From NCBI GenBank assembly GCA_019828595.1, contig JAHQRK010000002.1:2046001-2110000 (forward strand): a DNA stretch of 64,000 nucleotides. The letters are read 5' to 3'. The position numbers were made by a program, and so were the translations under genes. The DNA comes from Aphanomyces cochlioides (Eukaryota; Oomycota; Saprolegniomycetes; Saprolegniales; Verrucalvaceae). Of this stretch, positions 53,547-64,000 are shown in pieces. Below the pieces are notes generated by a model, which searched no databases, was not told where the DNA came from, and worked only from the letters and a program-made list of their open reading frames with translations. Positions within the stretch are counted from its first letter, which is position 1. The number at the start of each line of letters is the position of its first letter.

Positions 53547-55053
53547 ATGGTCGAGAATAGAGATGCTCCCGACGTGGAAGAAGTAGATTTCACGCAATGG
53601 AATCGAGCAGAGATTGAGAATGAACTGTCCCAGTTGGACGATTCGAATGAGCGCATTAGCGCCGTCGCAGACCTCTTCCTCATGCACAACCAGGACGATG
53701 AATCCCATGCGGAAGAGCTTGCGGCGTTGTGGATGACAAATTTGCGAGGAAGCGACACACACGACCGGATTCCATTCTTGTATGTCGCTAATCATGTCTT
53801 GTTCAAAAGTGCAAAGGCGCAGTCGACGTCGTTTCAAAAAGCGTTCCTGTCCCTGCTCCCTGAGGCGGTCTCACTTGTGAGCAATTCGCCAGCAGACCGC
53901 GACACAGTGCTCAAGATCCTCCGCTTGTGGCACGACCAAATGCTCTATCCCCTTGATCATATTCGAACGATGTGGAAAGAAACCGGCGAACCGCTTCCCA
54001 TGGCATGGCAAGAAGAAAAGGACGAAGTCGTCGTGGATGAAGTTGAAGATGGAAACGAACTCGAACCAGATTTGCCCATGGGTCTCAAAGCTCGAGCTGC
54101 TCATCCTGTACGTACCGCAAGACTGCTTGTAGACTTATCTATCGAGAGGTTGTCGACTGTTTGAAGCAAATTGACCATGCCAAGCGAGTTGTCCTTTATC
54201 TTGAAGACCAACTACAAAATCAACACAAGTACCTGATGAAGATGGCGACCGAAAAGTATTTCACGTCGGCAGACGAAATTCTTGCCAAGGAGTCCCCAAT
54301 ACACCTGCGTGATAAGGTTGAGCAAGTGATGCAAATTCTCACGGTCCGCAATGTAAGTCAATTGAAATCTCAAGCGTACAAAGGCTCATCTCTAGTAGAA
54401 ATACATGAAGAAGCTCACAATGCTGCAAACCAAGCTACGAGAAACCGCGATCGCACAGTTGGAGGAAGAAGTAAGCCATTCTCGTTCAATTCCAGCCATA
54501 TAATTCATTCTACCTAGAATGCCGGCCTGGAAAGGCTTGAAGCCAAATTTGAGGCATGAATCAAGCATGCGATGTGACCATGACACTGACATTCTACTTG
54601 TAGCAATGCGATAACATTGACATCGGGCTGGCTGACTTGGATGAGCACCGCCAGAAATATCCCAATGAGGTTCGTCAACCTCACATGCAATAGCTGAGTC
54701 TTTCTTACAGTGGGCGGCCGAGGAAGAGAATGCACGAGAGCGCAAGCGAAAACGTGAGATGGAGACGAAGCGTATGGAAGAGGAAGCCAACCAGAGGCAA
54801 CAAGAAGCCATGGCTGCGAATGCCAAGATTGTCTCTTTGCTAGAAGAAGAAGTGGCTCAAGCCAGGGCTCTCGATGTCCAGTCATCTCTGCTGCAGAAAA
54901 TGGCCGAAGAGAAAGATCCGACAAAGGAATACGTTTGGCATCCGTGCGTATCTAGGTGGTTGTCGCGAGTTCATGTTGTATTGTAGTGTCCTCCGCGAGC
55001 TTGTGCCACTCCAGAGCTTAAACCTGCAGTCGGAAGATTGGCGAGACCACTAA
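53547..55053 (+). CDS. CTD-interacting-domain protein, RPRD1/Rtt103-like
   Basis: 412 residues in seven exons (53547-54107, 54149-54352, 54399-54470, 54518-54553, 54604-54669, 54711-54943, 54987-55053). The N-terminal domain of about 130 residues is a CID: FTQWNRAEIENELSQLDDS, HAEELAALW, IPFLYVANHVLFKS and a final LKILRLWHDQMLYP. CIDs bind the phosphorylated tail of RNA polymerase II, so the likely role is in transcription or 3' end processing. The rest is a long coiled coil (HAKRVVLYLEDQL and a Glu/Arg-rich stretch). Intron 4 (54554-54603) must start with GC, because the GT alternative would leave an in-frame TGA. Confidence 0.88.
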
Positions 55054-55177
55054 ATGTTGTTTTATTGAATACGAGACGTCCTTTGATCGTTCCTTTGATT
55101 GTCTTCCTCTCCATGCTGCGATCCAGTTCCTCTTCTGGTTGCACAGACGTTGCTTTGGAATCAAATGTCGTTGGAGG

Positions 55178-55299
55178 TATCCGGATAATGCAGTCATCAA
55201 GTGGATAACCTTACAATTCTATTGCCACAAATCATTTTATCTTGAATTTAGTATACTTGTAGAATAATATTATGACAAGGTGGTGGTAAATTATCCGGA
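55178..55299. promoter_or_regulatory. TATCCGGATA motifs upstream of the BSD gene
   Basis: Perfect TATCCGGATA at 55178-55187 and TATCCGGA at 55292-55299, the latter 22 bp before the chosen start codon. Confidence 0.45.
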
Positions 55300-55321
55300 C
55301 ACCGTGGGGTTTCTCATTTTC

Positions 55322-56655
55322 ATGAACCAAAGTGCGGCAGAAGGCATCACGACAACAGAGATGAATGATGCAGAGAGAGACCGCGAGGAGAGTCTTCTGG
55401 ACACCGAAGAGGATTATGGAACATCCCAAGGTGAGATTGTACTGCCGCCAAAGTGTCTTGAGTATTCAGGCTTTCTAGGGTTCTTCTCGTTTGCGAGCCA
55501 GCTCGGTCGTCAATTGACGCAGGATGCCATGGAGTTGTCCAACACGGCAGTCGAAACAGCAAAATATTTGGCAGTCGAATCGACCAAAGTGGTGGAAAAA
55601 GCAAGTCTCCTCGCACAAGAATCACTAGCGGATGCATTTGAAACAGCGACGAATGAACCACAGATAGATTTGATCGTAGATTTGCCATGGATTGATAGCG
55701 TACGTCCCATCGTCACAAGCGTGACCATTATCTTCATATTTTAGGCAGGAGAGGCGATTGAAAAGGTCAAAGACGAAATACTCGCCATCAGCGGCAAGAA
55801 AGCCAATTTCAAACAGTTGTCGCTCGACTTTTTGTCACCTATCTTCGATATTGATGTATGAGGAATGGATCCGACCGTGACTCTAAACCCCAAATTCTAG
55901 AGATTCGTCCAAGTGGCACCAGAACTACTTGCCCTTGATGCTCAGCTAAGACAGGTATATACCCACTGATTGCATTGCGTGACATCCTGCCAGAGGCACT
56001 TTGAATTGTCATACAAACTGCCCGAAGATGTCTTTTGGGGCAACTATTTCTTCCAGTGCCATGTCGTTCGCGTTCAAAATGGTTTGGCACCGTACTTTGA
56101 TTGCAAGGACAGCCCAGAAGTACCTGGAGTACCGACGACAAACCAAACGGAAGAAGAAGAAAAGGACGAAGCGGAAGATGCTTACGTCTACGGCGACGTG
56201 CCAGAGACTGAAGGGACCGAGGAAGTCCCTTCGGAAAACCAAACGGACGAACCAAAGAAAGCATCTACCTTCAGCGCGATGAAGTCGAATTTAATGCATC
56301 GGTCAACGCAGGCCAAACAAAAGATGCAAGACATCAAGCGCAAGATCCATTTCCCGTCGCCAGACAAGATCAAGGAACTCCAGTCGTCACTCATGCGTCG
56401 CAAGTCCAGCGTCAGCGACTCGTTTGAAAGGTTGTCGGTGTCTTCTTTGTCGTTTGCAGGACTGAAACGCAGTCCTTCATTGCGTATGCGATCCAAATCG
56501 TAAGTATGACAACTTTCTCTCTGTACTTACTGAAGTCGCTTTCTAGGGGGGCCAGCAACGTAAGTGAATCGGACGAGCTCGAAACCCTTCGGTTGAGCGA
56601 ACTAGGCACGCCGCCGTCGGCCACCGCCAACAAGAGTCACACCTTTGATGAATAA
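55322..56655 (+). CDS. BSD-domain protein
   Basis: 385 residues in five exons (55322-55699, 55745-55855, 55901-55954, 55994-56499, 56547-56655). A helical N-terminus (about residues 55-110, with Ala/Glu-rich ELSNTAVETAKYLAVEST) precedes a BSD domain near 165-200, recognised by the closing LPEDVFWGNYFFQC, equivalent to the conserved FW..Y of BSD. The C-terminal half is disordered, first acidic then basic and serine-rich (RRKSSVSDS, SLRMRSKS), with likely phosphosites. BSD domains occur in TFIIH p62 and in synapse-associated/DOS2-like proteins; the layout resembles the latter. The exact role is unknown. The start was taken at the first ATG. Confidence 0.85.
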
Positions 56656-57029
56656 GGCATTAATATTACGTGGCAACATATCGTTGCAGGAATATCTTTT
56701 TTCATAACTCTCATGTCGTTCTGCTCATTTGTGGCTCACTCAAAGCTGTCAAGCTGGCCAGAGGAGCTTTTCTTTCTCGTGGACGAAGCTCTCATGTGTC
56801 TCAAAGGACTGCATGGCGATGCATTCGATGGCATACTGTACATAGCGGACGTCGCAGTGGAGTTGTGAAGTTCACCGAGATCACCGCATTACTTCCCGCA
56901 ATGTGTACGTAAACCAAAGAAGCATGTGGTGTCGCCGTCGACTATGAATCCCCAGTATGTAATATAATAAAATAATCATAATTTAATGTTTATACAATTA
57001 CATTGATAATATAGAATATTTAAATAAAT
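56656..57029. other. Intergenic, no gene seen
   Basis: About 370 bp ending in an AT-rich tract (56950-57029) that probably includes the promoter of the aminotransferase gene. Confidence 0.6.
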
Positions 57030-58678
57030 ATGTCAGACGACGAGATTTGGGATCTCATGTTGTACTATGCCCCTCCAGACTTTTCATTCTTGCATTTCCG
57101 TTGCAACCAGCAAGATGGCACTCAAACCATTCGGTACGGCGACGACGGCTCTGGCTGGGAAATGCGAGGAACTGAGAGATCCCTTGTAGGCAAGTTTGAA
57201 CAGCACAGTGGTCGCTTGCCATGGTCGATCTTTCCGCGCAAACGCTTGGATATCACGTACTCGGACATCACGTCCGCCATCGTGTCGTGCTACTCTCTTA
57301 AAGAGGAAGACCGCGAGACGCTTACGACGGACTTGGAAACGGTATTCGACCCCGAAGGACGAGCTCTAGCGGTTCTCTCTGTGCGGTATGCCTGCTTTGC
57401 TGCCAGTGAGATGGAATGAGCGCTTTTTTGCAGGACTGGTTTTGACCTCTTCTTGCAAGCCATGCAGTTTCCACGGGGAAGTGAAGTCATTTGCTCTTCC
57501 ATTACAATCCCAGACATGCTTAAAATCATCCGTCATCATGGACTCGTGCCAGTGCCTGTCGATTTGGATGAATCGACATTAGCCATGCAACAGGAAGTCC
57601 TTGAGCGATCTGTCACACGCGTAAGACAATCCTTCATGCAACCATGATGACAAGCTCATGCATAGAAAACGAAATTCATCTTGGTTGCTCATGTGTTTGG
57701 CACTCTCAACAAGTTGGACGCTGTTGCAGCATTCGCTAAAGCGAACTCGTTGCTTCTCCTCGAAGATTGTGCGCAAGCGTATTGTGGTCCAGCATACAAT
57801 GGCCACGAAGGTGTTGACGTTTCAATGTTCAGCTTTGGTACTATCAAGACATCGACTGCATTTGGCGGTGGCATGCTTCGTGTGAACGATCCCGCGCTTC
57901 GTCACAAGATGCGCTCAATTAACAACACGTACGAACCTCGGTCACGCAAATTCTTCTTGCACCGATTGATCAAGTACTCTGCTCTCCATACTCTCACAAC
58001 CCCTGCGATGTTTGGTCTTTTCTTCAATGCCATCTCTAAATTGGGCTGTACGTTCCTTCCTCATCCTCATGCACCCGCTAATTCCTCTCAATAGACAGCG
58101 CTGATGAAGTTATTACGTCTCAAATCCGAGGCTTTGCTGGCGACTTGATCACTGGTATCCGTCAACGTCCTTCCATGCCGCTGCTCTTCCTTCTCCACCG
58201 TAAATTGACTACATTTGACGCCGCTTACGTCGCCAAGCGCAAGTACGTCCTTGTCAAATGCACAAATGCCCATTCACACAATTGCCGTTAGGTCGAAGAG
58301 CGAACAACTCGAGCAATTGATCCGCGATGTCCCCAACACGTCTGTGCCTGGCGTACTGGCACGGAATCACTACTACTGGCTCTTTCCAGTCCTCGTGCCC
58401 GATCCAAAACATGTTGTCGCTGCCATGGTCAAGGATGGCTTTGATGTGACAGCCGGTGCGACGCAGTTGGCCTTTGTTCCTCAGTATGTTTCCCCATCGA
58501 GTTGCCTCGATTAAGCTGTTCTTGTAGTCCAACTGATGACTCGCGTGATCCCGTCGTGTCCAAGAAGGTCATGCTCAGCCTTGTGTATCTCCCTGTGACG
58601 GCTGAGATGCCACGATGGGCCTTGGAGAAGATGGCCAACTCATTGCGTGCCGCAGTCACGTCATCCTCGAAGCTATAG
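57030..58678 (+). CDS. DegT/DnrJ/EryC1-type PLP aminotransferase
   Basis: 471 residues in six exons (57030-57385, 57434-57620, 57666-58047, 58095-58242, 58292-58483, 58528-58678). It follows the fold of sugar aminotransferases: a GSEVICSSITIP pocket region, LLLLEDCAQAYCGPAYNG, and FSFGTIKTSTAFGGG, whose Lys should carry PLP. The family in bacteria transfers amino groups to nucleotide sugars. Here the chain has a 100-residue N-terminal extension, and its helical insert after the PLP lysine (RSRKFFLHRLIKY) differs from the bacterial norm. Substrate and location are unknown. Its introns show it is established in the genome even if of bacterial origin. It ends 58 bp from the convergent chaperone gene. 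Confidence 0.87.
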
Positions 58679-58736
58679 CTCTGAAACATAAAACTAAAAA
58701 AGTGCATTGTTTAAACTGGGACGTACTAGTACTCTT

Positions 58737-61276
58737 TTAATCTAAATCCATCTTGTCGCCTTCCTTGGCGGCTTCATCTTCGGGCGCCGTGACAGGGGCA
58801 GCCGGAGGTTCCACCTTGGGCAAAGGCTTGGGCTTCGTGATGATGGGCAACGCCAAGGCGCGCAATTCGTCCAATTTGTGTCGGATTTGGGCGGCCGTGA
58901 CGACAGGAGCAGACGTCAATGGCGTGTTGGCTTGGGCGTTCAATTGATCAAACAACCAAGATTCGGCGCTCGTGGCGGCGTCACGAATCTTGTTGCAGTC
59001 TTCGTCCGTCCAGTGCGAGTACGCTTCGTCGGTCGAGTTTGCCAACTTCTTGTATTCTTCAATCACAGCCGTCAATTCAGATTGAGCAGCAGGACGTTCT
59101 TGGTTGTCCAAGTAGCGCGCTTCGATGGGCTTCGAGTACGTGCGCAATTCGTCAAGCTTGGTTTGGTAGACCGACTTGATCGAGTCGAAACCTTCGTCGG
59201 AGTAAAGCCAATCTTCCATGTCGTTCAACTTGGTTTCGAAGACTTCCTTGTCGGCAGACGTCACGTAGTCGTTGTACTTGTCGCTCAAGTGGTTGCGCAT
59301 GTCGTAGACAAAGGTTTCCAACTCGTTACGCTTGTTGGCAGTTTCTTCAATCACACGGTCTTGTTGCGCCATGTTCAATTCTTCTTCGGCTCCTTTGTTC
59401 ACTTCAGCGGCAGTCATACCGCCAACTTGCGATTCCACCTTCAGTTCGACCTTACGGAAGCGCTTCTTCTTGGGGCCTTCTTCTTTCTTCTCTTCGCCTT
59501 CCTTGGCTTCTTCACCTTCCTTCTTTTCTTCTTCCTTGATTTCGACCATCATTTGACCAGAAGCAACTTCAATCAATCCATGGATATCTTGGCGGATGTT
59601 GACACGGATACGAGGAGCTTCTCCGTTTTCACCGGCGGTCATACCAGTGATCGTGAATTTGCCCAAGTTCGTGTATGGGCTGGGGGGCAAGTATGGAAGA
59701 GCAGTTTCGTCATAGTTGGCTTCAATAACCAAAGGTTCCGCACGACGGAAAGTGACGCGCTTGGTTGTTGGGAAGTCGTCCTTGCGGGTCAAAATCAAGA
59801 TCGAGTTACTGCTGGCAGCGTGCGAAGGACCATCTTCGTCGTCGTGGTGTTCGTCGTCGGCAGGAGCCGCGGCTTCGGTGTGTTCCCACGAAACACGCAC
59901 AGGGAAGTTGTTGATGTCTGTGATCGAGAAGTCCTTCACCTTGAAAAGGGGAGACAAAATGGCGCATTGCAAAGCGCAACCACGGCTGACAGCTTCATCA
60001 GCGTTCAAAGTCGTGCTAAGACCCATGTTGGGCTTTTCCTTGTCCAAACCCAAAATGTCTGCCAAGCGGCGCTTGACAGAGGCGACGCGCACGCCACCAC
60101 CGACGATTTCAACAGAGGAGAGCTTGTCGGCGGTGATGTTGGCATCAGCCAAGGCGGACTTGATTGGTCCTTCCAAGCGGTCCAACAAAGGAGCAATCAA
60201 GGCGTCGAATTCTTCCAAGCTCACATTCGAGTTGTAGTCAATTTCGTCGACCAAGCATTCAATGTTGAGTGCCGACGAGTTGACACCTTGTGGACTCAAA
60301 TTCTTCTTGGTCTTTTCACAGGCCGACAAGAGCTTGATACGCGACTAAAAATACAATAAGATCTCCTTCACAAAATATCGACATACCTTAGCGTCGGCCA
60401 AGGGGTTCTTCTTGTACTTGGCTTCGAATTTTTCAGCAACATCCTTCGCCAAAGCCAAATCAAAGTTACGGCCGCCCAAGAATCGATCGTAGGCGACGGC
60501 GTCAATATGCAATTTGCCTTGGACAAAAGAAGCAATCGAGACAGTGTAACCCGAGTGACCGATATCAACAAACATGACGTGTTCAGGGTTGGTTTCGTGG
60601 AACAAGTTGCGCATCGACTTGTAAATACCGTAGCTGAGGGCAACGGCAGTGTGTTCATTCATCAAACGAAGGCAGTTGAGGCCGGCAATTTTGCAGGCGT
60701 TCAACATGGCACGGCGTTGAACATCGGTGAAATAACCAGGGCAGGAGACAACACCATATGCAGGGTTGACGCCTTCATTGGCAACAGCAGCAATATTTTG
60801 CAACTTGTTGATCATCATGGCGACAACTTGTTCGCACGAAAATGTGGTGGGGGTATCATTGTAGTTCAAGACAATGCCAACTTGTCCGTTAGGCAATTCC
60901 ACACACTTGAAACCATACGAGGCAATTTCTTCTTGAACATCAGGGGCGGAAAACTTGCGTCCAATCAAGCGCTTGACGTCAGTCGCCGTGTTCTTGTAGT
61001 TGGTACGGGCCTACATGTCGTCGCAATAATTATTTGGCCTGTACAAATCGTGGGAAATTACCATGCTGACAGCGGCTTCACCAATGTATCGTTGCTTGCC
61101 GGTCATGCACACCATGCTTCTACACAACACAAAAATGAGTTCAAAACTCATATCGTGGATTTCACGTACGGGTTCTTACGGTTCGAGTTTTCATTGAGGA
61201 TAATATCAATACCGCCGCGCTTGGCTTGGGCAACCACACATTCTACGTTGCCGAAGTCGATCCCGATTACCGACAT
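58737..61276 (-). CDS. Hsp110/HSPA4-type chaperone
   Basis: 798 residues in four exons (61276-61170, 61119-61062, 61010-60387, 60344-58737). N-terminal ATPase domain: GIDFGNVECVVAQ (Hsp70 proper has GTT), VVSCPGYF, LMNEHTAVALSYG, VDIGHSGYTVS and VEIVGGGVRV. The substrate-binding half has the long acidic/basic insert between strands (EEEKKEGEE, around residue 540) typical of Hsp110, and an extended helical C-terminus ending KMDLD. Such proteins act as nucleotide-exchange factors for Hsp70 and hold unfolded clients in the cytosol. Length fits the family (about 800-840). The chosen ATG places the canonical start at residue 1. Confidence 0.96.
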
Positions 61277-61992
61277 CTTTCCTTGGACACAATCAAATGG
61301 AAAATGACCGCACGTCCCCAGCCACTTTTCCCAGTTCGAATTCTGACCAATGTGAATCTTAGATTCTGAAAATCTGGATTCTAATTGGCTGTTGCAAACT
61401 GCTTCGAGAATTTTCGAACTCCCACTCGACATGCATTGTCACAGTACCTGCTGTCTCGAGAAAGCTCTGAAACGTGCGTTTGAAATCTTAGTCATATTAT
61501 TTTCTACAGGTTATTGAATTATACACGTATTAAGTTTCATGATAAAGTGACGACACCCTCATCATGTGCGCCTCCTCAAGGTCATGCCACGAATCACTTC
61601 CGGTTTCATCATGTCGAGTCGCCTCGACGTTGATCTTACGGCATGCATGAGCTCACGCGCCGAGCAATGATCAAACGCAGTCAACGTTCTGTTAAATTCA
61701 CTGGGTTTAGTGCATTACAGTTTGATTTCCAACGGACGAAGACGGTGGAAATCACGCCGTTATCCTTGGATGAAACTTCGAGCTATGTCTTGACTTGCCA
61801 AGATTGTTCCTGCACGAGGAATGAGGTAGGGCATTAGGCCTTGGGAAACCAGACAGATCAATGACCGGAGTGTGATAAAATCGCCAATCGAGAACACTCG
61901 CAGAAAACTTGTCCATCAACCACGATGGTTCCAGACTGTGTCCGACGACTTGTTGATTTGAGATCCCAAGTGTTTGGTGTAACTGGACAAGA
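61277..61992. other. Intergenic, no gene seen
   Basis: About 715 bp between two minus-strand genes. A 64-codon frame at 61643-61837 (+) contains FDFQRTKTVEITPL but no known domain. It presumably contains the chaperone promoter and the 3' end region of the gene to the right. Confidence 0.55.
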
Positions 61993-64000
61993 CTACACGT
62001 CAACTGTGTCGTGAGGAAAAGTCAATTGGTGGGCCAGGGCAGCTAAATCTGGAAGCGTTTGACATGGTGGCATTGTCTCTGTCTCGTACAACTGAGTCGG
62101 AGCAACTGAGTAACCAGGCAATTGCTGCAACAGTGTCGTCGGGTCGTTCATGTCTTCTCCGTCTTGTTGGTTCATGACAGTCAGTAGTTCTGGGTGCTCA
62201 TCAAGCAACTTCGCCCAATCGCTCAATTCACGAGACACCAGTGCAGAGAGCATTTCCTTGACGTGCTCCTGAATGGAGCGTTCATGCTCCAAGAGCTTGT
62301 GATAGGGCATTTTACACGAAATCAACAGAGCTCCAAGGCGCATACGACACACTTTGATACGTTCATTGATGTCTTCATCTTGGGGCTTGCATAGATACCG
62401 AGTACAATCAAAAGAAGACGTCCAGTGCATCACGACAAGCAAAATGTAAGGGTAATACGCACACGTGCGTCCAATGATCGGGTGATCATCAGGGGATAGT
62501 TGAGAAGGTAGCGCGGCATCTACGATTTCGCTGCGCCAGAGATCAAATTCTTTCAACCATTTCTTTGTGACAGCACTTGGGAGACCTGAGGATGGCAATG
62601 GAGGATATCGACGACACAACCATTCCTTGGTTGCGGCCCGATGAAGGACTATGCGCCTCAGTAGATTGCACACGTGCAACACAGTATGCATCCACCCATC
62701 AATATCATTTGCATCCATAGTGCGCATGGCCGCTTCAACTAGCGCCTCATGAGCTTTGCAGACTTCTTCCAAATCCTCGTCCGTCTGAATAATTCTCTGC
62801 AGCTGGGCGCGTGTCAATTCAGTTACGTCATCAAGTGGATCAAGAAAATCAAATGGTGACGGTTCCGTCAAAGCTTGCCACTCTGGTGTCCATGGCAACA
62901 CTCCACGGAGAAACGGAGGCATACCGGCATGCGTAGCATCTTCACGCATGGTCCTCTCGAGAGTTTTGAGGTCTTCATTGCTCAGATCCTTGGTACGCTG
63001 GGATAACGGTACCCGACTTGCAAGGCCATGAATAGATGAAAGGAGTGAATAGCGTTTGCTCACTTGGTGAAATTTCCGTCTTGCTACCTGGCATTCCTTT
63101 CGCGAAGAAGCATAGGATGCAGCGTGAGTTGTCAGCAAGTCAGCGCTCTTGGTCAATGCGTGGCACCAAGATGTCAGTGCTGTGGCGCGCGGAGGTTCAC
63201 TAGGTGCTTCCTCAAAGCGAGGTTTAATCTCAACGATATCGTCGTCGACGGTAGATCTTGGCTGGTGCTCCGGTGAAGCTGTCAAGTCAACAACATCAGA
63301 ATTATCAGGCTGTTCAATGTTCTTGACTGGAGATTGCACGGCTTGTTTGGAGGTAGGAGCAGTTGTCGCGATTATATTTTGTGCTGGCATAGATGACGCG
63401 AATTCAAGGCTTTCATTTTCGGGAGGAATGACTGGCACAAGTGCTCCTGGAGACTCTTCAGGCTTCGCTTTCGATTTACGCCTTGACCTTCGAGTCTTTG
63501 ACTTAGTTCTAGTAGTGTCGTTCGAAATTGTTGCCGTTGGCGGATTCACAGTTGACTGTGGCAAGTCTGGGCTTTGTTGAGGTATATCAATTGGGGTTGG
63601 AAAAGTGGGTTCAGGAGTAACATTTGGTCCATGTGATGGCAATGGGGTAACAGACAATCTGAACTGCGGACGTTCGCGGGAGACATGTTGTGCGACCCAT
63701 GGAGCTTGGACTGGTGGCCTGAAATGTGGATGTGGTTGTGGCTGGATTGTCGGTGTAAAATTTCCAGAAGGTCTATGCTGGGCAAATGGTGGTGGTTGAT
63801 TGCCAGAGGGCCTGTGGTGGGCGAAAGGTGGTGGCTGATTGATAGGTGGGAAGCTTGCTGAAGGATCGAGCTGAGTAGGGCGTGGTGATGGTTGGCCCTT
63901 CAGTGGTGCAATAATCCTTGGCTTCGAGGCTTCTTGCACTTGGAGGGGATTTCTCTCGCGGGGGGCAGTTTTTGGCGTGATATCAACAGGTGTGGATGGC
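61993..64000 (-). CDS. Large proline-rich protein with SIM-like motifs (5' partial)
   Basis: At least 668 residues; the frame stays open to the right edge, so the true start is beyond the window. The N-terminal 220 visible residues are proline-rich with short repeats (QPPPFAHHRPSGN twice). A basic patch (KSKTRRSRRKSKAK) may be a nuclear signal. Two hydrophobic motifs next to acidic residues, DVVDLTASPE and DDDIVEIKP, fit SUMO-interaction motifs. The rest, about 400 residues, is mostly helical with conserved-looking Trp and Cys (WCHALTKSADLL, LPWTPEWQAL, CAYYPYILLVVMHW). I do not recognise the family. A nuclear regulatory or chromatin-linked role is a guess. Confidence 0.78.
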   Translation of the reverse strand, partial: PSTPVDITPKTAPRERNPLQVQEASKPRIIAPLKGQPSPRPTQLDPSASFPPINQPPPFAHHRPSGNQPPPFAQHRPSGNFTPTIQPQPHPHFRPPVQAPWVAQHVSRERPQFRLSVTPLPSHGPNVTPEPTFPTPIDIPQQSPDLPQSTVNPPTATISNDTTRTKSKTRRSRRKSKAKPEESPGALVPVIPPENESLEFASSMPAQNIIATTAPTSKQAVQSPVKNIEQPDNSDVVDLTASPEHQPRSTVDDDIVEIKPRFEEAPSEPPRATALTSWCHALTKSADLLTTHAASYASSRKECQVARRKFHQVSKRYSLLSSIHGLASRVPLSQRTKDLSNEDLKTLERTMREDATHAGMPPFLRGVLPWTPEWQALTEPSPFDFLDPLDDVTELTRAQLQRIIQTDEDLEEVCKAHEALVEAAMRTMDANDIDGWMHTVLHVCNLLRRIVLHRAATKEWLCRRYPPLPSSGLPSAVTKKWLKEFDLWRSEIVDAALPSQLSPDDHPIIGRTCAYYPYILLVVMHWTSSFDCTRYLCKPQDEDINERIKVCRMRLGALLISCKMPYHKLLEHERSIQEHVKEMLSALVSRELSDWAKLLDEHPELLTVMNQQDGEDMNDPTTLLQQLPGYSVAPTQLYETETMPPCQTLPDLAALAHQLTFPHDTVDV

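Noticed and set aside
58878..60359. 493-codon plus-strand frame across the chaperone gene
   Set aside because: It is the antisense shadow of the Hsp110 coding sequence, with low-complexity Val/Phe-rich content and no domain.
1..64000. CRISPR array, rRNA or tRNA genes
   Set aside because: I saw no regularly spaced short repeats with unique spacers, and no tRNA or rRNA signatures while reading both strands. A dedicated scan would still be needed to exclude a tRNA.

Overview
The window reads as nuclear DNA of an oomycete, most likely a Saprolegniales genus such as Aphanomyces; this is inferred from gene content and architecture, not from a database match. Genes are packed tens to hundreds of bases apart, most carry several GT-AG introns of only about 40-50 nt, and the repeats are eukaryotic (Helitrons, a Crypton-type tyrosine recombinase). 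I found no rRNA, tRNA or CRISPR array.

Region 1 (1-12.8 kb) is a head-to-tail pair of nearly identical Helitrons, both coding on the minus strand. Copy 2 (5486-12772) is complete end to end. Its hairpin/CTAG 3' end abuts the TC 5' end of copy 1 (1-5485, truncated by the window) with no spacer. Region 2 (12.8-16.1 kb) holds no gene I can support.

Region 3 (16-34 kb) is a gene-rich block: F-box/SPRY gene 1, COP9 signalosome subunit 7 (minus), an ABC half-transporter with an extra four-helix N-terminus, two tandem two-domain monoglyceride-lipase-like genes (the second broken by two 1-nt deletions), a secreted protein of about ten repeats, F-box/SPRY gene 2 with the same intron plan as gene 1, and a class V aminotransferase (minus).

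Region 4 (34-50 kb) is a large inverted repeat. Two 4577-bp arms (35854-40430 and 41405-45981) align without an indel around a 974-bp spacer. Each arm holds a class-3-type lipase with a frameshift, a Crypton-type recombinase gene and most of a membrane-anchored P-loop GTPase-like gene. Past the arm ends the same order continues as older, diverged copies. The spacer holds further decayed GTPase fragments. A TIR-SAM-lectin-like gene with a damaged start lies on the right, and a decayed TIR fragment on the left.

Region 5 (50-64 kb) is ordinary housekeeping: an unknown 207-aa protein, a mitochondrial carrier, a CTD-interacting-domain protein, a BSD-domain protein, a DegT/DnrJ-type aminotransferase, an Hsp110-type chaperone and a large proline-rich protein with SUMO-interaction-like motifs that runs off the right edge. 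A palindromic ATCCGGAT motif recurs just upstream of several genes and may be a shared promoter element.
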